A stretch of 9,726 nucleotides of DNA, taken from the NCBI GenBank assembly GCA_023451375.1, contig JAEXZS010000062.1:1-9726 (forward strand), read 5' to 3'. The DNA is from Pseudomonadota bacterium. GTDB lineage: Bacteria; Pseudomonadota; Alphaproteobacteria; Caulobacterales; Caulobacteraceae. Shown in pieces: positions 1 to 7,500 of this stretch (positions are counted from its first letter, which is position 1; every line of letters begins with the position of its first letter). A model generated the notes under the pieces. That model had not been told where the DNA came from. It did no database searches and was given only the letters and a program-made list of their open reading frames with translations. A program made the translations under genes and the position numbers.

Positions 1-65
1 CTTCCGGCTTCCTGCTCGCGCAGCACGCCGATGATCTGCGCCTCGTTGAACCTGCTCTTCTTCAC
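1..65 (-). CDS. IS3-family transposase OrfA, N-terminal 21 codons (partial)
   Basis: The minus strand reads GTG and then codes for MKKSRFNEAQIIGVLREQEA, the highly typical N-terminus of IS3-family OrfA, the helix-turn-helix subunit that binds the IS ends and is normally joined to OrfB by frameshifting. A good ribosome site (AAGGAG, about 72-77) precedes the GTG at 63-65 by a normal distance, which supports this start. The gene runs off the left window edge, so nothing can be said about OrfB or whether the element is active. Confidence 0.85.
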   Translation of the reverse strand, partial: MKKSRFNEAQIIGVLREQEAG

Positions 66-127
66 ATCCGTCTCCTTGATGAAACGGACTCTCACTCAAA
101 ACGAGGGATCAGGAAGGGGGCGCCTCA
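1..127 (-). mobile_element. IS3-family insertion sequence, left terminal part (cut by window edge)
   Basis: Read on the minus strand, the element begins at about 127 with TGAGGCGCCCCC, a TGA-start, C-rich tip of the kind found in IS3-family elements of the IS407/IS51 type. A short leader and the start of OrfA follow. The other end lies outside the window, so target duplication cannot be checked. The boundary is placed at 127/128 because from 128 the plus strand reads in frame into a response-regulator receiver domain. The exact base is uncertain by a few positions. Confidence 0.75.
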
Positions 128-683
128 GATCGTGCTCGACATGATGATGCCGGGAGAAGACGGCCTGTCGGTCTGCCGACGCATGGGGGGCAAGGGCGCC
201 CCTATCCTGATGTTGAGCGCTATGAGCGAGGAGACCGACCGGATCGTCGGCCTGGAGCTCGGCGCGGCGGACTATGTCGGCAAGCCCTGCAATCCGCGAG
301 AACTTCTTGCCCGGGTTCGCGCCGTTCTGCGTCGTCAGGACGCGACGCGATCGGCCACGGGGGGCGCCGTGGCGACCTTCGCCGGTTGGCGGCTCGACCG
401 AGTGCGTCGCGAGATCACCACGCCGGGCGGCCGCGAAGTGGCGCTGTCGCGCAATGAGTTCGTCATGCTGGAGGTGTTGATGGAGAATGCGGGTAGGATC
501 GTTAGGCGCGAGCAACTGCTGGAGCGAACCCGGGTCTCCGGTCGCGACGCAAACGAGCGCGCCATGGACGTCCAGGTCAGCCGATTGCGCCGAAAGTTGA
601 GCGAGGACGGCAGCCAGGAACTGATCGTCACTATTCGGAGCGAGGGCTATCTGTTCGACGCCGTGGTCGACAAGGAACACTGA
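128..683 (+). pseudogene. OmpR-family response regulator, 5'-truncated by IS insertion
   Basis: This is the remaining part of a two-component response regulator. Counting from the GTG at 132, the phospho-acceptor Asp is residue 3 (VLD followed by MMMPGEDG). The conserved Ser of the switch (LSA, residue 29) and Lys51 (GKP) are present. A winged-helix DNA-binding domain of the OmpR/PhoB type fills about 82-178, ending with the RLRRKL recognition helix and the IRSEGYLF wing. About 50 residues are missing in front of the Asp: beta1, alpha1 and the acidic pocket that holds Mg2+. The open frame simply continues into IS DNA. A protein made from the GTG at 132 could not form a normal receiver, so I call it inactivated; a constitutively DNA-binding fragment is possible. 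It is followed 4 bases later by its kinase. Confidence 0.88.
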
Positions 684-687
684 AGCC

Positions 688-2085
688 ATGAGGGGCATGC
701 GGCCGCCGACCGTCCTTGTGCAGGTCGCCCTGCTTGCTGTCGCGGCTGTGATCGCCACGCAGCTGGCTACGCTGGCCATTGTCGCGCTTGCGCCGGCGCC
801 GAAGCCGGTCGGCTTCACCTTGCCCGCGGCGGTCGCCGCCCTCGAGGGCGGGCCGGCGCAGACAGCGGATGGTCGAGCGTTGCGGCGTCAACTGTACGCC
901 GCCGCCCCCTTCGGCCAGGCCGAGGATCCCTTCGCGCAAGCGCTGGCGCGCGCCTTGGCCCATGCGCTGGGGCGAGACCCGTCGGCGGTGCGCGTGCGCA
1001 TGGAGCGCCCGGCGCGCAGCGGCCCGCTCCGGCTGTCGACCGCGATCAATCGTTGGGAGCCGCCCAGTCCAGGGCGCCCTGGGTCGTCTGCTCCGCAACC
1101 GGACGATCTTCGGATCGGAGTTCTGTCCGACCAGATCGCCATCCCGCCGTTTTCGGCGACCGTCAGGCTGGAGGACGGACTATGGGCGACGATCGTTCCT
1201 CCAAAGGGCGGGTTGGCCCCCTGGCAGCGCACGCTCTTGCTGAGCATGGGGCTCAGCCTCGCCCTGTTGTCCCCGCTGATCTGGTGGATGGCGCAAAGGC
1301 TGGCGCATCCGATCCGCCGCTTCGCCCAGGCCGCCGACCGGCTGGGGGCGGATCCCGACGCCGCGCCGCTGACGCCGCGCGGCCCTGCAGAGGTCCGGCT
1401 GGCGGTGGCCGCCTTTAACGACATGCAGGCCCGGCTGCGCGAACATATCGCACGTCGCACTCATACCGTGGCGGCGATCGCCCATGATCTGCGCACCCCG
1501 CTGACGCGGCTGCGATTTCGCATAGAGGCCATGGCGCCCGATCAGCAGCGCCAGGCGATCCGCGACATCGAGGAGATGGAGGCGCTGATCGCCCAGGCGA
1601 TGCAGTTTGCAAAAGGCCGGTACGAAAAGGGTCAGGCCGAGATGCTGGATCTCGGCGACTTGGTCCGATCCGTGGTCGAACGGTTCGGCGAGAGCGGGGC
1701 GGACGTCGCTATGACGCTCACGAGCCGCCTTTCGGTCTATGGCGACGCCGAAATCCTGCGGCGTGGCCTGTCGAACCTGATGGACAACGCTCTGCGGCAC
1801 GCGGGCGCCGTGACCGTAAGGGCGGCGTCAGAGAACGGACGCGCCGTGGTCCGCATTCAGGACCAAGGCCCGGGCATTCCAGCGGACCAACTGGAACGCG
1901 TGTTCGATCCGTTTTTCCGGCTGGACGGATCGCGCAGCCGCCGCACGGGCGGGGCGGGTCTGGGCCTGTCCATCGCGCGTCACGCCGTTCGCGCGAACGG
2001 GGGCGAACTGATCCTGAGCAACGCCGCGACGGGCGGCCTTGTCGCCACCTTGTCCCTGCCTCTGGTGGAGGGCGACAGGGCCTAG
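688..2085 (+). CDS. Sensor histidine kinase, HAMP-type, partner of the truncated regulator
   Basis: This is a 465-residue inner-membrane histidine kinase. A transmembrane helix spans about 8-35, followed by a periplasmic sensor region of about 145 residues rich in Ala, Arg and Pro that I do not recognise. A second transmembrane helix (about 181-202) leads into a HAMP linker (about 203-255). The phospho-accepting His266 is in the H-box AIAHDLRTPLTRLR. The ATPase domain has the N-box (NLMDNALRH, Asn363/Asn367), G1 (DQGPGIP), F-box (FDPFFRLD) and G2 (GGAGLGLSIARH). All catalytic motifs are intact. It starts 4 bases after the regulator stop and was surely co-transcribed with it. With the regulator broken and the upstream promoter displaced by the IS, expression would depend on an IS-borne or internal promoter. 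The signal sensed is unknown. Confidence 0.93.
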   Translation: MRGMRPPTVLVQVALLAVAAVIATQLATLAIVALAPAPKPVGFTLPAAVAALEGGPAQTADGRALRRQLYAAAPFGQAEDPFAQALARALAHALGRDPSAVRVRMERPARSGPLRLSTAINRWEPPSPGRPGSSAPQPDDLRIGVLSDQIAIPPFSATVRLEDGLWATIVPPKGGLAPWQRTLLLSMGLSLALLSPLIWWMAQRLAHPIRRFAQAADRLGADPDAAPLTPRGPAEVRLAVAAFNDMQARLREHIARRTHTVAAIAHDLRTPLTRLRFRIEAMAPDQQRQAIRDIEEMEALIAQAMQFAKGRYEKGQAEMLDLGDLVRSVVERFGESGADVAMTLTSRLSVYGDAEILRRGLSNLMDNALRHAGAVTVRAASENGRAVVRIQDQGPGIPADQLERVFDPFFRLDGSRSRRTGGAGLGLSIARHAVRANGGELILSNAATGGLVATLSLPLVEGDRA

Positions 2086-2217
2086 CGGACGGCGGCCGTT
2101 GAAAGGGCGGCGTTGGATTTGCGGGCAGATGGACCAGTTTCCAACCTGGGCTCCAATTCGCCGCGGGTGATGACGAACGCCGTTTGGCAGGTGACGGGAA
2201 CGCAATCCTGGGTCGGG

Positions 2218-3078
2218 TTATGAGCCTATGACGACCCCCGGCGGCGGAACGCTGGTCGCCGGAACGAAAAAGTCGGGAAGCAGCGGTTGACCCGGCTCAA
2301 CGCTGTAGGTCGCGAAGTCTGTCACGCCCTCTCCATACAGGAGCGTGTCATCGATGACGAACTGGCCGGTAAACTCCCTAGCCTTCTTGAGAAATATGGC
2401 ATGGGCGGCGTCCGCCATAATTTCTGGCTTCCGGCAAAAACGAAGCGAGTCCGCGCCATTGAGAGCGAATTCAATCGCTGCGGTGGCGATGGCCGTCCGA
2501 GGCCACAAGGCGTTGAAGGCGACGCCGTCGTTTCGGAACTCGTCGGCCATCCCCAACGCACAGAGGCTCATATTATACTTGGCTATAGAATAGGCGACGT
2601 GGCTGCCGAACCAATGGGGTGATAGGTCGAGCGGCGGCGATAACATGAGAACATGAGGATTCTCTGCCTTAAGCAGAAAGGGGATGCAGGCTCTCGATGT
2701 CAGGTACGTTCCCCGGCCGTTAACCTGATTCATCAGGTCATAGCGTTTCGCATCGGTCGCCAGCGTACCCGTCATCGAAATGGCCGAGGCGTTGTTGACG
2801 AGAATGTCGATGCCGCCGAACTGCGCCGCGCCCGCCTCCACCGCACGTTCGATTGAATCTGGATCGCGAACGTCCACCACCAGCGGTAACGCCTGACCGC
2901 CGGCCTTTTCGATGGCCGAAGCTGCGGTGTAGATCGTGCCTGGGAGCTTGGGATGAGGGTCGGCGGTCTTGGCGGCGACGACGATGTTAGCCCCGTCTTG
3001 CGCTGCCCGGAGGGCGATGGCGAGACCGATGCCGCGGCTCGCGCCCGTAATGAAAAGCGTCTTTCCGTTGAGTGTCAC
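2218..3078 (-). CDS. Short-chain dehydrogenase/reductase, HSDL2-like
   Basis: This 286-residue classical-type SDR oxidoreductase shows a Rossmann nucleotide-binding motif TGASRGIG (11-18), Asp69 in the adenine-ring region, NNAS (95-98), and a catalytic triad Ser147, Tyr163 and Lys167 (YSIAK). The long insert after beta2 (AKTADPHPKLPGTIYTAA) and the LSPPLDLSPHWF segment are typical of the HSDL2-like subgroup, here without the SCP2 domain of the animal protein. The substrate is unknown; a hydroxyacyl-CoA or related ketone/alcohol fits the neighbouring acyl-CoA enzyme. The start is GTG, chosen for the GGGAG ribosome site at 3085-3089, six bases ahead. As read, the upstream gene overlaps this start by four bases (GTGA), but that overlap results from the frameshift in the upstream gene. 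It is the last gene of the marR operon, and it ends convergently with the histidine kinase across about 130 bases with no clear terminator. Confidence 0.92.
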   Translation of the reverse strand: MTLNGKTLFITGASRGIGLAIALRAAQDGANIVVAAKTADPHPKLPGTIYTAASAIEKAGGQALPLVVDVRDPDSIERAVEAGAAQFGGIDILVNNASAISMTGTLATDAKRYDLMNQVNGRGTYLTSRACIPFLLKAENPHVLMLSPPLDLSPHWFGSHVAYSIAKYNMSLCALGMADEFRNDGVAFNALWPRTAIATAAIEFALNGADSLRFCRKPEIMADAAHAIFLKKAREFTGQFVIDDTLLYGEGVTDFATYSVEPGQPLLPDFFVPATSVPPPGVVIGS

Positions 3079-3857
3079 GGTCGTCTCCCATCAGCAGAAC
3101 TGGCTGAAGTCAGGCGCCCGCCGTTGGGCGAAGGCCATGAAGGCTCCTGCGCTTCAGGGGTCTTTATCGCAGCCGCGAAGATTTCGCCTTCCACCTCAAT
3201 GTGACGCTGAATGACGGCGGCATCGCGCATCAACTTCTTGGTGGCCATCAGGGCGCCAAGCGGTTGAGCGGCGAGTTTCGCAGCGACCGTTGCAGCCGTC
3301 GCGTCGAGGTCGGCGCGCGAGACCACCTGATTGGCGAGGCCCCAGGCCAAGGCCTCCGTTGCGCCCACAGGCTGACCAAGCGCGAACATCGTGTAGGCGC
3401 GGGCATGGCCGATGCGGTTGGAAAGAAGCATGGTCGAAGCGGCTTCGGGGACAAGGGCGAGATTGACGAAGGGCGTCGTCAGTTGAGCGTCGTCGGCCAA
3501 GATCACATGATCGCAGTGAAGCAGAAGGGTCGTTCCGACACCCACGGCCTTGCCTTGAACGGCGCCGACAAGCGGCTTGGTCGCTCTCGCCAGAGCCACG
3601 ATAAAACGACCGACATTGATCAGCCCTGTCCCACTCATTGCGGCCCTGGCGAACTCTGAAACATCATTGCCCGCGGTGAACAGTTCGCCTTCGCTGCGGA
3701 TTATGATCGCCCGGACAGCGCTATCCGTCTCGGCGCTTTCAAGTTCGTTGGCCAGGACCTCATACATGGCGTCTGTGATGGCGTTTTTCTTGTCGGGACG
3801 ATCGAACGTCAATGTCAGAACGCCGTTGGATTTCAACACTTTGATACTATCTGTCAT
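3075..3857 (-). CDS. Enoyl-CoA isomerase-like crotonase (ECI2/PECI type), with C-terminal frameshift
   Basis: This crotonase-fold acyl-CoA enzyme has its oxyanion hole at TAGND (61-65) and GKAVGVG (102-108). The acid/base Glu is Glu138 in LVPEAAST, the position used by ECI2/PECI isomerases (SPEGCSS). Phe130 stands where enoyl-CoA hydratases have their first catalytic Glu, and no Glu stands at the second. This points to delta3,delta2-enoyl-CoA isomerase rather than hydratase chemistry. The start is ATG 3857, because AGAGGA lies just upstream; an in-frame ATG at 3896 has no such site and lies deep in marR. The first 11 bases overlap the end of marR. After Glu238 the frame goes wrong: the last 22 residues are Pro/Ser-rich and unlike the family. 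Adding one G between 3143 and 3144 gives AFMAFAQRRAPDFSQFC and a stop at 3091, a normal family ending with 255 residues. Confidence 0.88.
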   Translation of the reverse strand: MTDSIKVLKSNGVLTLTFDRPDKKNAITDAMYEVLANELESAETDSAVRAIIIRSEGELFTAGNDVSEFARAAMSGTGLINVGRFIVALARATKPLVGAVQGKAVGVGTTLLLHCDHVILADDAQLTTPFVNLALVPEAASTMLLSNRIGHARAYTMFALGQPVGATEALAWGLANQVVSRADLDATAATVAAKLAAQPLGALMATKKLMRDAAVIQRHIEVEGEIFAAAIKTPEAQEPSWPSPNGGRLTSASSADGRRP

Positions 3858-4302
3858 GTCGATTTTCCTCTGCAAACTTGTTTGGGAAGGCCGCAAGCCA
3901 GCGCGTCACCACATCGAGTTCTTGCTCAGTGAAATCAGCGGCGAGTTTTGCGTTTAGGGCGCGTGCGAGAGCGATGGCTGTTGCTCGCCCCTCGCGCCCA
4001 TTGGCTGTCAGGTGGAGACGGACACCCCGCCTATCCATCGGGTCCGGACGACGCTCGACCAGATCGGAGGCTTCCATTCGGTCGATTAGACCGCTCAGGG
4101 CTGACGCGCCAAGGCCCACAGCTTTGCCGACATCGCCCAAAGAAGTTCCAGCAGGCTCATCGCGCGTCGCCATGAGGACGCCGCTGCGCGCAGCCGTGGC
4201 GCCGTCCGACTGGGCGGCGATCCATTGCGTCATGAGCTTCTGCGCGACGCTAAGAAGATATGCGAAGCGATGGCGAGATGAACTCGGCGATTTCATTCGC
4301 AT
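3847..4302 (-). CDS. MarR-family transcriptional repressor
   Basis: This 151-residue MarR-type regulator has a winged helix-turn-helix at about 54-105 with LGDVGKAVGLGASALSGLID (helix-turn-helix), DLVERRPDPMDRRGVRLHLT (wing, with the DRR motif of the family) and flanking helices for dimerisation. It probably represses itself and the two acyl-CoA genes behind it, released by an acyl-CoA or acid ligand. ATG 4302 is used here; ATG 4296, two codons later, is equally possible. Neither has a ribosome site, so a leaderless or very short-leader transcript is likely. Both starts lie in one of two palindromes that look like its operators. Its stop overlaps the isomerase gene by 11 bases, tying the operon together. 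Confidence 0.92.
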   Translation of the reverse strand: MRMKSPSSSRHRFAYLLSVAQKLMTQWIAAQSDGATAARSGVLMATRDEPAGTSLGDVGKAVGLGASALSGLIDRMEASDLVERRPDPMDRRGVRLHLTANGREGRATAIALARALNAKLAADFTEQELDVVTRWLAAFPNKFAEENRHDR

Positions 4303-4327
4303 ACGAAATACATGTTTCGCATGCGAA
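4296..4327. promoter_or_regulatory. Tandem operator palindromes for the MarR repressor
   Basis: Two 12-bp palindromes occur here: TTCGCATGCGAA at 4316-4327 (perfect) and TTCGCATACGAA at 4296-4307 (one position off). They begin exactly 20 bp apart, about two helical turns, so two MarR dimers would sit on the same DNA face. The second overlaps the start codons of marR. The minus-strand sequence just upstream (TTTACT, then TATTTC 16 bases on) could be a weak sigma-70 promoter whose elements these sites cover, which would give autorepression. That promoter reading is tentative; the palindromes themselves are plain in the sequence. Confidence 0.8.
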
Positions 4328-4913
4328 GTAAATGGCTTCGTGGCCGCTCCCGGGCGAGGAATCGTCGCTGGGCCTGGTCCGGGAGCATCAGGCAGGAGCC
4401 GGTTGCGCGATCAAAGGCCGGTAAACGGGCGACGGCGGACATTCCCTCCGGCAGGGAGCTTCCGAAGCGGCTCCGATGAGTGCGTGAGGCCTCCAGACAG
4501 GCGTTCCTACGACAGCGACGCGCTTCTGCTGGGCATCGCGCAGCACGTGATCCAGTTCGACGCTCAATGGCGTGTCGTCGAAGCCTGAGAACGCCTTCCA
4601 GCCTACCGTGAGGTCCAAGGATTGAACCTCTAGGCCATCGCCATCAGCGGACCGCCCTGTCGGGACGAACAGCAAGGCTCGTCAGGTTCCCGCCCCTGGC
4701 AACCCGTCGGCAGATGCTGACTGGGTAAGAAAAAGGCGCCGCTCAAATCGAAATACCTCACTGGGTCGCCCAAGCGTGCCGGACTCGACCGACCGCAGAG
4801 ACCTGGGTCGGTAAGATCGAGCTATACGCATTGATCGGGCAGAAGCCGTAAAACTGCCGATTGCGCGACCCCGTCTCACGCGCCATGGTTGACTTTCTTA
4901 GGGGAGCAACGAC
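4328..4913. other. Intergenic stretch of about 590 bp without a convincing gene
   Basis: This separates the divergent marR and MBL-peptidase genes. Minus-strand 4388-4675 stays open for 95 codons from a TTG and its first 70 residues look partly protein-like (e.g. GWKAFSGFDDTPLSVELDHV), but it has no ribosome site and no family I know; it may be a gene remnant. The part after about 4680 has a lower GC content and contains a 7-bp hairpin (4788-4812) and a weaker one (about 4832-4859) ahead of the MBL gene. The promoter of that gene must lie here, but no clear -35/-10 pair stands out. Confidence 0.5.
4899..4906 (+). promoter_or_regulatory. Strong ribosome binding site of the MBL-peptidase gene
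   Basis: TAGGGGAG sits seven bases ahead of the ATG at 4914 and fixes the start of the 850-residue protein. The protein sequence also becomes ComEC-like almost at once after this start. Confidence 0.8.
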
Positions 4914-7466
4914 ATGCCGGAGACGGGCCAGGCCGACGACAGGGAGCCGGTGCGCTACCATTTTCTCGACGTCGGGGGACTGAAGTACGGCGAATGCACC
5001 CTGGTGGTTGCAGGCGCGGTCCGTGTCCTGATCGACGGCGGCCACCGCAAGGACTTCGAAGGTCAGGCGGGGTACGAGTCGATCCCGGCTCAGCTGGCCA
5101 GAATCCTGGACGAGCCCGCGCCCCACGCCATCACCTTGCTGGTGGTGACCCATTGTCACGACGATCATATAGGCTGCCTCGTCGATCTCGTCCGCGAGAC
5201 GATTATCCGCCCCGAACATGCGCTCGTCACAGACCCCCGTCTTGGGTTCGGTCGCCTAGCCGGGACGGATATGGCCCAGGATATGGAAAGCGCGGTGACG
5301 CCGCTGGCCGCCATCCTTCGCGAGGAGGACGCCAGCGATCTGTCCGACGCCGACCTAGCGGAATTCATCGACGCCGTCGCCACGGCGGAAAGCCGGTACG
5401 CGGACCTCATGGCCGCCCTCGACGATCAAGGATGCCAGGTCATTGCCTATCAGGGCCGGCCCCTGCCGAAGGCCGTGGCGACGGCCGTGGCGCCCACTGG
5501 CCTGACCCTGCTGGGGCCGACCGAAGCTCAGCTCCTGTACTGCGCCGAGCGGATCGCCTCCACCAATGCGGAGGCGCAGGACGCTATCAACAGTCTCGGC
5601 GGGGACGCGGATCACCCCGACATCGTCCAGTTGTACCGGGATCTTGTCGGCCGCGACCTGGAGAGTGACGCCCGCAACCCTCGCGGCTCGGGGATGAACT
5701 GCCAGAGCATTACTCTCGCCTTCGGCCCGCCTGACGCCCGCGCCCTGCTGGCGGGCGATATGCAGTTCACCGAGCCTGGTCTCGGCGCGGGCGACGCCGA
5801 GGTGGGTCGTCTGCGCGAGCACGTGATCGCGGCGGGCCCCTACCGCCTCTTCAAGACAACCCACCACACCAGCCACAACGGCCAAGACGCCGAACTTCTC
5901 AACGCGCTCGGATCGCCGCCGCTGGTCGTCCACAGCGGCGGGGTTCGCGATCCCAAACATCCTTTCCCCGATGTGCTCGACATGTTGCGCGGTCGTCCGA
6001 ACATCGTGTTCGCGCGAACGGACCGGAATGGCGCCATTCAGGTCGCGCCGCAGGACAACGATGAATCGGCGATGACGGTGCAACGCGGCCGCCTCAACGA
6101 TTTCACCGACAATCGCCCCGAGGATCCGGAGGCCATCCCTGTGCGGCCGACGCTCCCGCCTCAGCCTGCGGCGCCGCGAGATCTGCAGTTGATGCCGGTT
6201 GCCTCCGGCAGTCCGGCGTCCCAAGGCCCCCAGATCATCATCGTCAACCCCGGGCCGGGTCCGATCGCCCTGAGCGTCGCCGGCGTCGAGGTCCGCATCG
6301 GCCCCGCCGCTGACAGAGAGACGTCGCGATACGATCCGGGCGCCACGCCAGCGCCCTTGAGTCATGCGGAGGATCGACCCGCCTTCGCGATCAGCCGCGA
6401 TCTTTCCGGACTTGTGTTCGTCACCAATCCAACCCGGCTGCGTGCGAACATCGGCGAGGCCGAGGCCGAGGCAATCCTGGCCGCCGTGGAGGAGGCGGGT
6501 GCGATCCTTGCTCGGGGCGCGGGCGATGCACTCATAGACCTCGCCGTCTCGGCGCTGCGCCGCAACCCCTCATCCCGGGGCGTCGTGCTTTTGGGCGGCT
6601 ACGACGTGGTCCCCGGCATCCGGACCGATGCGATCGGTCCGGAATTGCGGCGGCGCCTGGGCAGCGTCTCCCAGTCCGACGCCGACGATTTCTGGATCTG
6701 GAGCGACCGCCTCTATGCCGATATCGATGGCGATCACCTGGCGGAATATCCCGTGTCGCGCATCCCCGACGCGCGCGACGCCCAACTCGTCCGGGCGGCG
6801 CTCAACGCGCGCGCCTTCGTCCCGGGCGAACGGTTCGGCGTGCGAAACATCGCTAGGCCCTTCGCGGGTGTGATCTGGGCGGAGGCGCCAGGAGTCCGTG
6901 ATCTGGCGATCAGCGAGACCTTCCTGGACGCCGATGTCGTCCCTGCGGAGACCCGCTCAGCCTGCCACTATTTCATGCTGCACGGACGCGCGTCCGACGG
7001 CCGGGTCTTCGAAGGCGAATACCAGGACCGTCGCGGCTACACGACGGCCTTCACCATCAACACGGTTCCGTCGGCCTTCGACGGCGTCGCGATAGCCGGT
7101 TGCTGTTGGGGCGCCCTGGTGGTCAGTGAGAAGGCGCGCGACACCCTGGCGGCCGTGCCGGCGCCGCGCGCCCGGGAGGGATCGATCGCCCTGTCCTACT
7201 TGGCGGCGGGGGCGTGCGCCTTCATCGGCTGCACCGGCGCTCACTATTCCGGGCCCGATCCCGATCTCGACGCCAATTACGCCGCCCGCCTACACCAGGT
7301 GATATTCCAGGGTCTCTATCGCTCTTTGGCCCCTGCCCAGGCGCTTCACGAGGCGCGGCTGGACTATCTCGGCCGTGTGATCCAGGCGGGGATCCGGGAT
7401 CCGCTGGAGCTCTCGCGGCGTTTGAAGAACGCGCACCAGTTCACCTGTTTGGGGTTGGGCTGGTGA
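4914..7466 (+). CDS. Fusion of ComEC-type metallo-beta-lactamase domain and C25/caspase-like cysteine peptidase domain
   Basis: This 850-residue protein has no signal peptide or membrane segment, so it is likely cytoplasmic. Residues about 13-380 are an MBL fold: FLDVGG (17-22), LIDGG (39-43), the metal motif THCHDDHIG with His80, His82, Asp84 and His85, Asp282 in LLAGD, and His317/His318 in FKTTHHTSHNG. The later HPFPDVLDML and ARTDRNGAIQV segments are hallmarks of the ComEC-type MBL domain, which is thought to be a nuclease. A Pro-rich linker (about 405-440) leads to a second domain (about 485-850) with gingipain-like marks: VVLLGGYDVVPG (557-568), a SDRLYADIDGDHLAEYPVSR block, a probable catalytic His690 (YFMLHG) and Cys730 (AGCCWG; CxxG register), and a final LAAGACAFIGCTG segment. 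Both active sites look intact. Co-transcription with the small gene 34 bases downstream is likely. The biological role is unknown; a conflict or suicide role is inferred. Confidence 0.87.
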   Translation: MPETGQADDREPVRYHFLDVGGLKYGECTLVVAGAVRVLIDGGHRKDFEGQAGYESIPAQLARILDEPAPHAITLLVVTHCHDDHIGCLVDLVRETIIRPEHALVTDPRLGFGRLAGTDMAQDMESAVTPLAAILREEDASDLSDADLAEFIDAVATAESRYADLMAALDDQGCQVIAYQGRPLPKAVATAVAPTGLTLLGPTEAQLLYCAERIASTNAEAQDAINSLGGDADHPDIVQLYRDLVGRDLESDARNPRGSGMNCQSITLAFGPPDARALLAGDMQFTEPGLGAGDAEVGRLREHVIAAGPYRLFKTTHHTSHNGQDAELLNALGSPPLVVHSGGVRDPKHPFPDVLDMLRGRPNIVFARTDRNGAIQVAPQDNDESAMTVQRGRLNDFTDNRPEDPEAIPVRPTLPPQPAAPRDLQLMPVASGSPASQGPQIIIVNPGPGPIALSVAGVEVRIGPAADRETSRYDPGATPAPLSHAEDRPAFAISRDLSGLVFVTNPTRLRANIGEAEAEAILAAVEEAGAILARGAGDALIDLAVSALRRNPSSRGVVLLGGYDVVPGIRTDAIGPELRRRLGSVSQSDADDFWIWSDRLYADIDGDHLAEYPVSRIPDARDAQLVRAALNARAFVPGERFGVRNIARPFAGVIWAEAPGVRDLAISETFLDADVVPAETRSACHYFMLHGRASDGRVFEGEYQDRRGYTTAFTINTVPSAFDGVAIAGCCWGALVVSEKARDTLAAVPAPRAREGSIALSYLAAGACAFIGCTGAHYSGPDPDLDANYAARLHQVIFQGLYRSLAPAQALHEARLDYLGRVIQAGIRDPLELSRRLKNAHQFTCLGLGW

Positions 7467-7500
7467 TGTACTATATTCCGTCTTGGAGGTTCGGTGCGCC

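Noticed and set aside
96..818. Long minus-strand open frame opposite the response regulator and the start of the kinase
   Set aside because: It runs across the IS junction and lies opposite two clear genes; its protein is Ala/Arg/His-rich without motifs.
2086..2217. Possible terminator between the convergent kinase and dehydrogenase genes
   Set aside because: Only a 5-bp stem with a one-base loop (ACGGC G GCCGT) and no U-run was found.
3858..3896. Earlier ATG at 3896 for the isomerase gene, giving a 13-residue extension
   Set aside because: The extension lies wholly inside marR, lacks a ribosome site, and the family begins at MTDSIKV.
3878..4588. 236-codon plus-strand frame across marR and the intergenic stretch
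   Set aside because: Its first half is opposite marR and the rest is low-complexity Arg/Ser/Pro sequence; no ribosome site.
4889..5668. 259-codon plus-strand frame overlapping the MBL-peptidase start
   Set aside because: Arg/Gly/Pro-rich out-of-frame shadow of the MBL coding region with no family likeness.
5355..6365. 336-codon minus-strand open frame opposite the MBL domain
   Set aside because: It mirrors high-GC coding DNA with third positions rich in G/C; the plus-strand protein carries all the motifs and a strong ribosome site.
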